Positions 34,748 through 42,222 of a stretch of DNA of 64,000 nucleotides are shown here, one piece after another. The stretch comes from Bog-756 sp963696495. Its GTDB lineage: Bacteria > Actinomycetota > Acidimicrobiia > Acidimicrobiales > RAAP-2. The stretch covers positions 1,612,001 to 1,676,000 of the forward strand of contig CAVOKJ010000002.1 in the NCBI GenBank assembly GCA_963696495.1, written 5' to 3'. Position numbers and translations under genes: made by a program. Numbering within the stretch: position 1 is the stretch's first letter; every line of letters begins with the position of its first letter. The notes under the pieces are model-generated. The model was not told the origin of the DNA. It made no database searches and was given only the letters and a program-made list of their open reading frames with translations.

Positions 34748-35091
34748 GGTTCTGGCTCCTTCGTCTCGTCGGGTGTCATGCGCTTCAGGTGCTGCTCGAG
34801 CTGGTCGAATCGTTCCGTCCAGATCTGTCGATTTCTGGTGATCCAGTCCGTGGCGGCATCGAGAGGCGCCGGTTCGAACTGGCAGGGCCGGTACTGCGCA
34901 TCCCGGCCCCGCGAGATCAAGCCGGCCCCTCGGAGCACCTTCAGGTGCTTGGAGACCGCCTGCAGACTCATGTCGAATGGCGCCGCCAGCTCATTCACCG
35001 TGGCCTCGCCCTCGACCAGGCGGACCAGGATGGCCCGCCTGGTCGGATCGGCGAGGGCGGCGAAGGTGAGGCTCAGCGAATCGTTCGTCAT
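34744..35091 (-). CDS. ArsR-family transcriptional repressor
   Basis: The 115-residue winged-helix protein has LADPTRRAILVRLVEGEATV, the recognition helix MSLQAVSKHLKVLRGAGLI, then wing residues and a C-terminal helix rich in Gln/Glu (FDQLEQHLKRM). No Cys metal-binding site (ELCVCDL-type) is present, so it is not a metal sensor; it likely senses an organic ligand or autoregulates. ATG 35091 lies nine bases from a two-site inverted operator, and no ribosome-binding site precedes it. The gene is the first of a two-gene operon with the SRPBCC gene. Confidence 0.9.
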   Translation of the reverse strand: MTNDSLSLTFAALADPTRRAILVRLVEGEATVNELAAPFDMSLQAVSKHLKVLRGAGLISRGRDAQYRPCQFEPAPLDAATDWITRNRQIWTERFDQLEQHLKRMTPDETKEPEP

Positions 35092-35099
35092 AGGTATTT

Positions 35100-35127
35100 A
35101 ACCAAATAGTTGATTAACTGTTTGGTT
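35100..35127 (-). promoter_or_regulatory. Two-site ArsR operator
   Basis: AACCAAATAGTT (35100-35111) and AACTGTTTGGTT (35116-35127) are reverse complements of each other with one mismatch, separated by GATT. Each 12-mer is itself an AACC/AACT-N4-GGTT/AGTT dyad. The block is AT-rich in a GC-rich context and sits immediately upstream of arsR. Confidence 0.65.
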
Positions 35128-35235
35128 GATTATGTCCGGGTCGGGGGCTTCTGTCAACCGGCAAGATCCGAGAAGGGCTGGTTTGCCCGGCCGCATTCCC
35201 GTGACCGGGATGCCCGCGTCCGCTCCCTGTCGCCC

Positions 35236-35241
35236 TACTGT
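35236..35241 (+). promoter_or_regulatory. -10 element of a leaderless dehydrogenase transcript
   Basis: TACTGT is followed by six bases and GTG 35248. No ribosome-binding site is seen. Confidence 0.4.
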
Positions 35242-35247
35242 GATCCG

Positions 35248-36237
35248 GTGCTCGTTCTCCTGACGTCGGTGGCCGTCGACGACTTCGGCGCCGACCTGAG
35301 GCGTCCCGGCGTCGAATGGCTGACCATGGAGCTCGACGGCACCCTCCGCGACGAGGGGGGATCCGTCGTCGAGCGGGAGCACGCCCGCCCCGAGGTGGCC
35401 TGGGGCACCTCGGACCTCTTCCGGGAGGGAGCACCGATCCGGGCCTTCTTCGGCCTGCTCCAGCGCTCGCCGTCCCTGCGGTGGTTCCAGTCGCCGGCCG
35501 CCGGCTACGACGCACCGCTCTTCGCCGAGCTGGTCGCTGGTGGGGTGACGGTGACCAACGCCCACGTCAACAGCCTGCCCATCGCCGAGTTCGTCCTGCG
35601 CGCCGTCCTCGACGAATTCCAGGATGCGGCCCGGTGGCGGGACCAGGTCGGCCAGCGGTCATGGCGCGTCCACGACTGGCGGGAGGTGGCCGGCACCACC
35701 TGGCTCGTCATCGGGCTCGGCGGGATCGGGACCGAGGTGGCCGTCCGGGCCAGGGCCTTCGGGGCCCGGGTCATCGGGAGCCGGCGAAATCCGTCGGCCG
35801 ACGACCCCACCGACCTGACCGTGACACCCGACCGGCTCCGCGAGGTGGTCGGCCGGGCCGACGTGATCGTCCTGGCCGCTCCGGCCACCCCGGCGACGAC
35901 CGACCTCGTGAACGGGGAGTTCCTGTCGTGGACCCGGCCCGGCTGCCTGCTGGTCAACGTGGCCCGGGGCACGCTCGTCGACGACGACGCCCTCCTGGCG
36001 GCGCTCGACGACGGGAGGGTGGGCGCGGCCGTACTCGACGTCTTCCGGACCGAGCCGCTACCCGCCGGGCACCCCTACTGGACCCATCCCTCCGTCCGGG
36101 TCACCCCGCACAACGCCGCCGGGGGTCGCGGCCGACTGCGCCGCCAGGCCGAACTGTTCGCCACCAACCTGGACCGCTACCTGTCCGGCACACCACTGCT
36201 CAACGACATCACCGGGGTGATCGCTCAGGACGGCTGA
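35248..36237 (+). CDS. D-isomer-specific 2-hydroxyacid dehydrogenase
   Basis: The 329-residue protein has the D-2-hydroxyacid dehydrogenase layout. A split catalytic domain surrounds a Rossmann domain with WLVIGLGGIGTEVAVRARAF, the substrate-binding Arg in NVARGTLVDDDALLAAL, the Glu in AAVLDVFRTEPLP, and the His in RVTPHNAAGG. SPAAGYDAPL and NAHVNSLPIAEFVL are typical N-terminal parts. NAD(P)H specificity is likely NADP (GSRRNP after strand 2). The substrate is unknown. The longer reading from 35110 crosses the ArsR operator and is rejected. The 3' end overlaps the ferredoxin gene on the other strand by 13 bases. Confidence 0.85.
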   Translation: MLVLLTSVAVDDFGADLRRPGVEWLTMELDGTLRDEGGSVVEREHARPEVAWGTSDLFREGAPIRAFFGLLQRSPSLRWFQSPAAGYDAPLFAELVAGGVTVTNAHVNSLPIAEFVLRAVLDEFQDAARWRDQVGQRSWRVHDWREVAGTTWLVIGLGGIGTEVAVRARAFGARVIGSRRNPSADDPTDLTVTPDRLREVVGRADVIVLAAPATPATTDLVNGEFLSWTRPGCLLVNVARGTLVDDDALLAALDDGRVGAAVLDVFRTEPLPAGHPYWTHPSVRVTPHNAAGGRGRLRRQAELFATNLDRYLSGTPLLNDITGVIAQDG

Positions 36238-36644
36238 ACACCGGTGGCCGAGGCGAGGCGGACCGAACGACGGACCTTGGGGCACGACGCATGACGGGGC
36301 TCATCGTCACCACGGCAGGAGCTGCAGGACCAGTCGCCGCCCGGTGGCCGCCAGAGCATCGAACCGCAGACCTGGCACCGGACCTGGCCTTCGCTGCACT
36401 CCCAGCCGGCGTACCGCTTCGACGAGAGCGGGCAACCCCGGCCGTGGCACACGGCCCAGTCACCGTCGGCCACCAGTCCCTCGACCGGGCACACCACGAG
36501 GCACCGCGTGCAGTCGTTGCACAGCAGCGGGTCGACCAGGTACGCCACCGGGAATCCCGCCGACTGGGAGACCGCCCCGGCGGGGCAGGCCGACTCGCAG
36601 GCACCGCAACCGAGGCACTCGTCCTCGTTGACCTTCACGGCCAT
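36225..36644 (-). CDS. Two-cluster [4Fe-4S] ferredoxin with C-terminal zinc-ribbon-like domain
   Basis: The 139-residue protein begins with CLGCGACESACPAGAV and a second CNDCTRCLVVCPVEG, two complete CxxCxxCxxxCP motifs for two [4Fe-4S] clusters. After residue ~65 comes a Cys-rich extension: CHGRGCP, WECSEGQVRCQVCG and WSCSSC, which could bind zinc or another metal centre. It is the third gene of a minus-strand operon after the SCP2-like and diiron genes, so it is a likely electron donor to the diiron protein. ATG 36644 is five bases past the SCP2-like stop. Confidence 0.82.
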   Translation of the reverse strand: MAVKVNEDECLGCGACESACPAGAVSQSAGFPVAYLVDPLLCNDCTRCLVVCPVEGLVADGDWAVCHGRGCPLSSKRYAGWECSEGQVRCQVCGSMLWRPPGGDWSCSSCRGDDEPRHASCPKVRRSVRLASATGVQPS

Positions 36645-36649
36645 GACGG

Positions 36650-37105
36650 TCAGAGCACCGCGACGGTCGCCATGGGTGCACCCGCCGCGTCGAAGACGGC
36701 CTGGATCGTCCCCATGTACCGGAAGAATTTGTCGTGGCCGACCGCGTCGTCCGATCGCACCTCGAAGGGCACCCCAGCCAACGAGAGGCTGTTGAGCGTA
36801 TGGGGCCCGTCGGCCCCGCCGTGGTCCTCGATGGCCGAGACCATGTCCTGCCAGGCATCGAGCGGCCCGCTGATCACCACCTCGGGGACGAACTCGGTGG
36901 CCGACACCTCCCCGACCGAGTGCACCTCGTAGCCCTCGAGGACGATCCCGAACACCTCGGCTCCCCCGGCATCGTCGTGGATCTCGATGCCGAGGCGGAG
37001 GTCGGCGATCCCGAGGCGCTCCATCGTCCCGCGGTCGGACACGGCCCGGTCGACCAGCTCGCTGAACCAGCGGTCGGAGGGGAACGGGGCGCCCATCGGG
37101 GTCAT
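36650..37105 (-). CDS. SCP2-like sterol/lipid-binding domain protein
   Basis: The 151-residue protein starts FPSDRWFSELVDRAVSD and includes GIEIHDDAGGAEVFGIVLEG, VVISGPLDAWQDMV and FRYMGTIQAVFDAAG. The strand-helix pattern and the PSDRWF...ISGPLDAW...GDLxxxF-like end resemble SCP2 domains that bind lipids, but the match is loose. ATG 37105 overlaps the stop of the diiron gene (ATGA), so translation is coupled. Placed between a diiron oxygenase-like protein and a ferredoxin, it may hold or present a hydrophobic substrate. That is inference. Confidence 0.6.
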   Translation of the reverse strand: MTPMGAPFPSDRWFSELVDRAVSDRGTMERLGIADLRLGIEIHDDAGGAEVFGIVLEGYEVHSVGEVSATEFVPEVVISGPLDAWQDMVSAIEDHGGADGPHTLNSLSLAGVPFEVRSDDAVGHDKFFRYMGTIQAVFDAAGAPMATVAVL

Positions 37106-38193
37106 GACGCCACCGCTTCGGGCATGGCGCCGGGGACGCCCTCGAGCAGAACATCGGGCAGGTGGAGCCGCCCGCGTCGGTCGAGCCCGGCATGGGCGCA
37201 CCGCCGCAGGTACTCGCCGATGATCTGGGTGCGCATGACGTCGCCCGCCGCCGCCCCGAGCTCGGCGGCCTGGTCGACGCCGCCGGCGGCGAGGATGGCG
37301 GTCGGCTCGACGATCTCGGGCGTGGCGAAGATCATCGAGATGATCTCCTCGCCCTGGTCGAGGTAGGCGTGGAAGTCCTCCGCCACCAGCGGATCGCTCT
37401 CCAGCCGGTAGCGCAGGTGCATCGTCCCGTAGGCCACGTGGCGGGCCTCGTCCTGCATGCAGAGCCGGAAGATCTGCTGCTCGACGGGCGACGGAGCGAT
37501 GGCCTCCCCGGCCCGGAACAGCGAGAGCACGATTCCCTCGCCGAGGAGATGCATGAGCGCCGACCCCTCGTCATAGCTCTCGGCATCGAGGATCAGCTGC
37601 AGGAACCGCTCCACGACCGCGGTGGCCTTCCCCAGGCCGCCACCGTTGGCCAGGGCGCGCTTGCGGAAGACCTCGGTGTGGCGGGCCTCGTCCATGACCT
37701 GGGTGCAGAGGAACATCTTCGCCTCGACGAAGTCGTGGTTGATCCGCCACAGCCACTTGGCCGGGAAGTCCGCCGCCACCATCTCGACCTCGGAGAGCAC
37801 GGTGGCCAGCTGGCACATGGCGTGCTCCAGGTCCGGGTCGAGCTCGGGAATGTCGGTCCAGGCGATGTCGCGCGTGGCACTCCACTGGCGGCTCACCGCC
37901 TCCTCGTAGAGATCCATCACGTTGTCCGACCACACTTCGGCCTTGTCGTTGATCGTGTACCCGAGGTCGGGTACGTCCCGTTCGACGTCCGAGCCCCGGG
38001 GGGCCATCGAGCGCCGGGGGGCATGGTCGGGGACCTCGCCGTAGCTGCCCACCGCGATGTCCCGCAGCGTGAGGCCCGTCTTGCCGGGCTTGGCCCGGAT
38101 GCCCCACTCGGATCGGGTGTCCCGGAGCCAGCCGAGGTCGAACTCCCCTCTGGCCGATCGTTCCAGATACCCGAGATCGAGTCCGAGTGCCAT
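37102..38193 (-). CDS. Ferritin-like diiron protein (AurF/R2-type oxygenase-like)
   Basis: This 363-residue all-helical protein has two EARH motifs (VMDEARHTEVF at 167-177 and MQDEARHVAYG at 247-257), with Glu-bearing helices before each (YEEAVSRQW; LLGEGIVLSLF). This pattern binds two irons in AurF-type N-oxygenases and class I ribonucleotide-reductase R2-like oxidases. It is not ribonucleotide reductase, as the N-terminus and size differ. ATG 38193 is supported by GGAGG six bases upstream; a longer reading from 38265 is not needed. It heads the operon with the SCP2-like and ferredoxin genes. A DosR-like box lies about 130 bases upstream. Substrate is unknown. Confidence 0.75.
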   Translation of the reverse strand: MALGLDLGYLERSARGEFDLGWLRDTRSEWGIRAKPGKTGLTLRDIAVGSYGEVPDHAPRRSMAPRGSDVERDVPDLGYTINDKAEVWSDNVMDLYEEAVSRQWSATRDIAWTDIPELDPDLEHAMCQLATVLSEVEMVAADFPAKWLWRINHDFVEAKMFLCTQVMDEARHTEVFRKRALANGGGLGKATAVVERFLQLILDAESYDEGSALMHLLGEGIVLSLFRAGEAIAPSPVEQQIFRLCMQDEARHVAYGTMHLRYRLESDPLVAEDFHAYLDQGEEIISMIFATPEIVEPTAILAAGGVDQAAELGAAAGDVMRTQIIGEYLRRCAHAGLDRRGRLHLPDVLLEGVPGAMPEAVAS

Positions 38194-38320
38194 GGTCCAC
38201 CTCCGTGTTCGCCAGCCCTGCTCGTCGTGCCCTGCTTGTGCCCTGCTCCCTGCCGGATGAGACAATTCTCGTCGACATGTCTCTCCACTTGGGAGGGTAA
38301 GCAGGCGGATGGGCCTTCTC

Positions 38321-38338
38321 TAGGGTCGAAAGTCCCTA
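38321..38338. promoter_or_regulatory. DosR/DevR-like dyad
   Basis: TAGGGTCGAAAGTCCCTA reads on the minus strand as TAGGGACTTTCGACCCTA. Its core agrees at 12 of 14 positions with the mycobacterial DosR core GGGACTWWAGTCCC. It lies 128 bases upstream of the diiron gene and 93 bases upstream of the DUF202 gene, so it could serve either. Confidence 0.5.
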
Positions 38339-38430
38339 TTGCCGCAGTCGCAATGGCCGGAGTCTCGGCCCCGGATGGAGTGGCCGTCACCGGGCCCGGC
38401 GGTCGATAGGCTTCCGCCGGTGCATGGCTC

Positions 38431-38787
38431 GTGACCGAACCCCCCGCCACGGACGAGACAGAACCGGACGCCCGGTTCACGTACGCCAATGAGCGCACCT
38501 TCCTCGCCTGGAACCGCACCGCGCTCGCACTCATCGCCACCGGAGTGGCCGCCACCCAGCTCCTCCCCGAGTTCCATCTTGCCGGCGGTCGACGCATCCT
38601 CGGCCTCCCGCTGATCGCCCTCGGCGCGCTCGTGGCCGCGACGAGCTTCTACCACTGGAGGGCCAACGAACGCGCCATGCGGCGCGGTGAGCCGCTCCCC
38701 CGCTCCCCGATGCCGCTGGTCCTGTCGGCCGGGATCGGGATCGTGGCGGTCATCGCCGTCGTCCTGGCCCTGTTCGGGCCGAAATGA
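38431..38787 (+). CDS. DUF202 family membrane protein
   Basis: The 118-residue protein has the DUF202 opening RFTYANERTFLAWNRTALAL, then helices ALIATGVAATQLL, LGLPLIALGALVAATSF and PLVLSAGIGIVAVIAVVLAL, three in total. YidH-type proteins of this family have no settled function. GTG 38431 follows TAGGCT (38407-38412) by 18 bases. The next gene overlaps by four bases and belongs to the same family. Confidence 0.85.
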   Translation: MTEPPATDETEPDARFTYANERTFLAWNRTALALIATGVAATQLLPEFHLAGGRRILGLPLIALGALVAATSFYHWRANERAMRRGEPLPRSPMPLVLSAGIGIVAVIAVVLALFGPK

Positions 38788-39158
38788 CCACCGACGGGGC
38801 CGCCTCCGGTCGGGGCGACGGCACCCACGCCAACGAGGTCATGGCCGACGAGCTCGGGGTGGCGGACCCGGGTGCGGCCCAACAGCGGACCGAACTGGCG
38901 TGGACGCGCTCGGGTCTGGCCGTGGCCGTGACCGTCGCCATCATCCTGCGCCATCTGTGGCCGCTCAGTGGGGACAAGGCCCTGGCCGGCCTGGCCGTCA
39001 TCGCCGCCGGGTCCGCCCTGTGGGCGGTCACCATGAACGTCGGACGGTCGGCACAACATCGAACGAACGGAGCACCCCTCGGCGAGTCGGCCTGCCGACT
39101 GATGACCATCGGAACCCTCGCCCTGGCGCTCACCGGCTTCATCATCAGCTTCGTCTAG
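38784..39158 (+). CDS. DUF202 family membrane protein (second copy)
   Basis: The 124-residue protein has the family hallmark GAAQQRTELAWTRSGLAVAV and helices around VAVTVAIILRHLW, LAGLAVIAAGSALWAV and LMTIGTLALALTGFIISFV. ATG 38784 overlaps the stop of the first DUF202 gene (ATGA). The two proteins share the RT-x-LAW-x-R-(T/S) core, suggesting a heteromeric pair in the membrane. Actinobacterial genomes often carry such DUF202 pairs. Confidence 0.85.
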   Translation: MTTDGAASGRGDGTHANEVMADELGVADPGAAQQRTELAWTRSGLAVAVTVAIILRHLWPLSGDKALAGLAVIAAGSALWAVTMNVGRSAQHRTNGAPLGESACRLMTIGTLALALTGFIISFV

Positions 39159-39187
39159 GTCCGGGACCGTCGTCGGCGCCGGGTGTG

Positions 39188-39214
39188 GGTTCCGGCATCA
39201 GTGGTGCCGGAACC
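39188..39214. terminator. Strong hairpin between convergent genes
   Basis: GGTTCCGGCA pairs perfectly with TGCCGGAACC (10 bp) around a 7-base loop. It lies 30 bases after the DUF202 stop and before the convergent small membrane gene. No T-run is present. Confidence 0.55.
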
Positions 39215-39359
39215 GGAGCAAGGCGGGGGGACTGGCTCCGGATCCGGCGAGGTGATCGTACGGGCCGAGCGTTAGAGCGGGCTGGGAGCGGGCTGAGTAC
39301 TTCCATCGCCCGGACCAGAGGGGGTGTGGGCCGGCAGGCGCCGACGGTCGCCGGGCTCC

Positions 39360-39749
39360 TTAGTTGTCGCCCTGCGCGTTGTTGAAGGCGGAGATGCACC
39401 CCTGCAGCCACTGGGTGGCGTCGTCGCCCCGGGGGATGCCACCGTCCGCCGGGCTGTGGTACTGGATCGTCTGGCAGGCCTGCTGGGCGCCCTCCTGTGC
39501 TCTGTCCGCCGTGAAGGCCGTGCCTCCCGACGAGTATCCGTCCTTGTACGACTGGGACTCGGAGCTCAGGGACGAGAACATCACGGCACCACCGACGAAG
39601 ACGACGAGGGCAACGACCAGGATCACCAGGTAGAAGATGACCCGGCGGCCTCGCTCGGTCTCCCACGCCCGCCGGAGACGCCCGGAGATCCCCGAGCCCG
39701 CCGTCCGTCCGTCGTCGGCCAGACTCTCCTCGGACCGCACGTCACTCAT
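39360..39749 (-). CDS. Small membrane protein with extracytoplasmic Cys-containing domain
   Basis: The 129-residue protein has a charged cytoplasmic N-terminus (RLRRAWETERGRR), one long helix (VIFYLVILVVALVVFVGGAVM) and an outside part with AQQACQTIQYHSP and QWLQGCISAFNNAQ. The two cysteines there could form a disulfide. It ends in TAA, rare in this window. No family is recognised. ATG 39749 is chosen; GTG 39755 is two codons upstream. Confidence 0.65.
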   Translation of the reverse strand: MSDVRSEESLADDGRTAGSGISGRLRRAWETERGRRVIFYLVILVVALVVFVGGAVMFSSLSSESQSYKDGYSSGGTAFTADRAQEGAQQACQTIQYHSPADGGIPRGDDATQWLQGCISAFNNAQGDN

Positions 39750-39824
39750 GGGCACTCATCGGTCCCACCCTACCGTCGTCGTGATCCGACCTCCCGCCGG
39801 CCGGACGGCGCCGTCTGGCCGGGC

Positions 39825-41012
39825 TCAGGCTGCTCCCGCGCTCCCGACCCGGCTCATCGCACCCTCCCGGACCAGGGGAAGCAGCTCCTTGCCGAAGTCG
39901 ACGGCGTCGGGCACGGGATCGAACCCCTTCAGCAACAGGGTGGTGATACCCAGGTCGTAGTAGCGGAGCATGGACTCGGCGACCTGCTCGGGGGTGCCGA
40001 CCAGCGCCGTCGAGTTGCCGGCGGCACCCGTCAGGTTGGCCACCTTCATCCACAGCCGCTCGTCATGGACCTCCCGCTCGGAGGACATCTCGATGAGACG
40101 CTTGCGTCCGACCGATGTGGTCCCCCCGGTGTCACGATCGACCGACAGCATGGTGTTGCGCCCTCCGCCGAGTCCCTGGTACTCCTGGCGGCGGCCGGCC
40201 ATCCGCTCCTTGGCCAGCTCGATCCGCTCCGCCGTCTGCTCGGCGATCCACTCGGCCTTCTCCCACGCCTCGTCCTCGGTGTCGGCGATGATCGGCCGGA
40301 GGGAGATGCTGTAGCGCATCGTGCGCCCGACACCCTCGGCCACGCGGTTGATGGCGTCCATCCGCTCGGCGACGGCAGCCCGGGGCTCACCCCAGAAGGC
40401 GTAGACATCGGCCTGCGCCGCCCCCACCTCGATGGCGGCGGGCGAGGCCCCGGCGAAGAACAGGGGAATGCTGTCCGGAGTGACCGGCTTCACCGAGCTG
40501 AACGCTCCCTCGTACCGGAAGAACTCACCATCGAAGTCGAAGGGCGAGGCCTCCTCCCAGATCCTGCGCACGATCGACATGACCTCGCCGGTGCGGCGAT
40601 AGCGCGCGTCGTGGGGGACGAAGTCGCCCTCGCGCCGCTGGTCCTGCTCGTCCCCTCCGGTGATGAAATGGATGCCGATCCTTCCCCCGCCGGTGAGGTG
40701 GTCCAGCGTCGCCGCCTTGCGGGCCAGCAGCACCGGCTGTACGAAGCCGGGGCGGTGGGCGACCAGCACCTTCAGATGGTCGGTGTTGTGCAGGACCGAC
40801 GCCGCGACCGCCCATCCCTCGGGACCGACGGCCCCGTAGCCGACCAGGACCCGGTCGAAGCCGGCGTCCTCGTGGGCCCGGGAGATCTCGACGAGGTAGG
40901 CCGGATCGACCACCGGGCCGTCCATCCAGTCCACCACCGGGCCGTCGACCAGCGGGCCCTTGATCTCCGAGGCATCCCTCGTCCCCACCATTCCGATGAT
41001 CTCGATAGGCAT
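39825..41012 (-). CDS. LLM-class flavin-dependent monooxygenase (SsuD-like)
   Basis: The 395-residue TIM-barrel protein has the luciferase-like monooxygenase pattern: EISRAHEDAGFDRVLVGYG, VLVAHRPGFVQPVLLARKAA, GRIGIHFITGGDEQDQRREG, SIPLFFAGASPAAIEVGAAQ and a C-terminal GTPEQVAESMLRYYDLGITT. FITGG and the Arg-rich loop are typical of alkanesulfonate monooxygenases, which free sulfite from organosulfonates using FMNH2. It is divergent from the metA/metY pair, which supports a sulfur-assimilation role. An FMN reductase to feed it is not adjacent. The start is ATG 41012. Confidence 0.85.
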   Translation of the reverse strand: MPIEIIGMVGTRDASEIKGPLVDGPVVDWMDGPVVDPAYLVEISRAHEDAGFDRVLVGYGAVGPEGWAVAASVLHNTDHLKVLVAHRPGFVQPVLLARKAATLDHLTGGGRIGIHFITGGDEQDQRREGDFVPHDARYRRTGEVMSIVRRIWEEASPFDFDGEFFRYEGAFSSVKPVTPDSIPLFFAGASPAAIEVGAAQADVYAFWGEPRAAVAERMDAINRVAEGVGRTMRYSISLRPIIADTEDEAWEKAEWIAEQTAERIELAKERMAGRRQEYQGLGGGRNTMLSVDRDTGGTTSVGRKRLIEMSSEREVHDERLWMKVANLTGAAGNSTALVGTPEQVAESMLRYYDLGITTLLLKGFDPVPDAVDFGKELLPLVREGAMSRVGSAGAA

Positions 41013-41181
41013 GTCGATTGGTCCCTTCGCGCTGGCGGTGAGCTTTCCCGGATGCACTGGATGTATCGGTCGGCAGCGGGCAATTCCTGAGCGCGATCCC
41101 GAATCCCCTCCGATGCCGGCCGGTCGGGCGGACCGGCGTTCTCCCTGGTGACCGCCGAGAAGTCCGTCCCCAGCACCTGCG

Positions 41182-41208
41182 GAGGGCTCGGGAGGGCACC
41201 AAGCCCTC
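41182..41208 (+). promoter_or_regulatory. Hairpin in the metA-like leader
   Basis: GAGGGCT (41182-41188) pairs with AGCCCTC (41202-41208) around a 13-base loop, 32 bases before the start. It could be part of a structured 5' leader for a sulfur-metabolism operon. It does not match a riboswitch class that I can recognise. Confidence 0.3.
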
Positions 41209-41240
41209 AGGAAGGTGGCGGATGATGCCGATAGGAACGA

Positions 41241-42218
41241 ATGGTCGTCGTGCATCCGGAGTCGCTCGAGCAGGGCGGCCAGGGACGCAGCGAGACGCGG
41301 GACCACGGCGGGGCCCGGTGGACGTGTGCGCTGGTCAACAACATGCCCGACGGTGCCTTCGTCGAGACCGAACGCCAATTCCTCGCCCTCCTCGGTGCCG
41401 GGTCGGGCGACGAGGCGCTCGATACCCGGCTCTACTCCACGCCCTCCATCCCGAGGGGCGAGGCGATCGCCGCCCGGATCGCCGACGACTACGCACCGGT
41501 CGGCACCATCGTCGACCACCCACCGGACCTTCTCATCGTGACCGGGGCCAACCCGGTGGAACCGGTCCTCCAGTCCGAGCCGTTCTGGCCTGAACTGGTC
41601 ACCCTCCTGTCGTGGGCCAGCGAGCACGTGCAGTCCATGATGCTCTCGTGCCTCTCTGCGCACGCAGCCCTGTCCGTGTTCGACGGCCTCGAACGCCAAC
41701 GGCTCACGGCCAAGTGCACGGGCGTCTTCGGACAGACGGTGGACACCGCCGAGCCGCTGGCGACCGGCCTCCGTGCATCCCTCGTCCTGCCCCACTCCCG
41801 CCTCAACTCGATACCGACCGGCGATCTCCGCCGCGCCGGCTACCACGTCCCCGTGCTGTCGGACGTCGGCTGGAGCCTGGCGACCAGGCGGATCAACCGC
41901 GCCGAGGTCGTGCTCGTCCAGGCCCATCCCGAGTACGGGCCCACCAGTCTGTTGCGGGAGTACCACCGTGACGCCCGCCGGTTCGTCCGCCACGAGAGGG
42001 ACGACCCACCGGCCCTGCCGCTGCACTGCGTGGGCTCCGCCGATCGCCGGAACCTCGAACGGATGCACCGGCGGATCACCGGCGGCGAGCGGGATCCGGC
42101 GATCGTGGACTCCTTCCCCTTCGACCAGGTGGGGGCCAGGGCCCCGTGGCCGTGGCGTGCCGCGGCGCGCCGGTTGTACGCCAACTGGCTGGCCGGCGTC
42201 CCGAAGCGGAGTGGGTGA
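41241..42218 (+). CDS. metA: Homoserine O-succinyl/acetyltransferase (MetA/HTS family)
   Basis: The 325-residue class I glutamine-amidotransferase-like protein has LVNNMPDGAFVETERQFLAL, SMMLSCLSAHAAL with the catalytic Cys137, and VLVQAHPEYGP with His229/Glu231 completing the triad. LPHSRLNSIP matches the substrate loop of MetA. It activates homoserine by O-acylation as the first step to methionine. Acetyl versus succinyl specificity cannot be read by eye. ATG 41241 is preceded by AGGAA. The metY-like gene follows after four bases, so they form an operon. Confidence 0.85.
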   Translation: MVVVHPESLEQGGQGRSETRDHGGARWTCALVNNMPDGAFVETERQFLALLGAGSGDEALDTRLYSTPSIPRGEAIAARIADDYAPVGTIVDHPPDLLIVTGANPVEPVLQSEPFWPELVTLLSWASEHVQSMMLSCLSAHAALSVFDGLERQRLTAKCTGVFGQTVDTAEPLATGLRASLVLPHSRLNSIPTGDLRRAGYHVPVLSDVGWSLATRRINRAEVVLVQAHPEYGPTSLLREYHRDARRFVRHERDDPPALPLHCVGSADRRNLERMHRRITGGERDPAIVDSFPFDQVGARAPWPWRAAARRLYANWLAGVPKRSG

Positions 42219-42222
42219 ACCG

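Noticed and set aside
41013..41240. SAM or cobalamin riboswitch ahead of metA
   Set aside because: A hairpin exists, but I could not align the conserved boxes of known classes, so no class is claimed.
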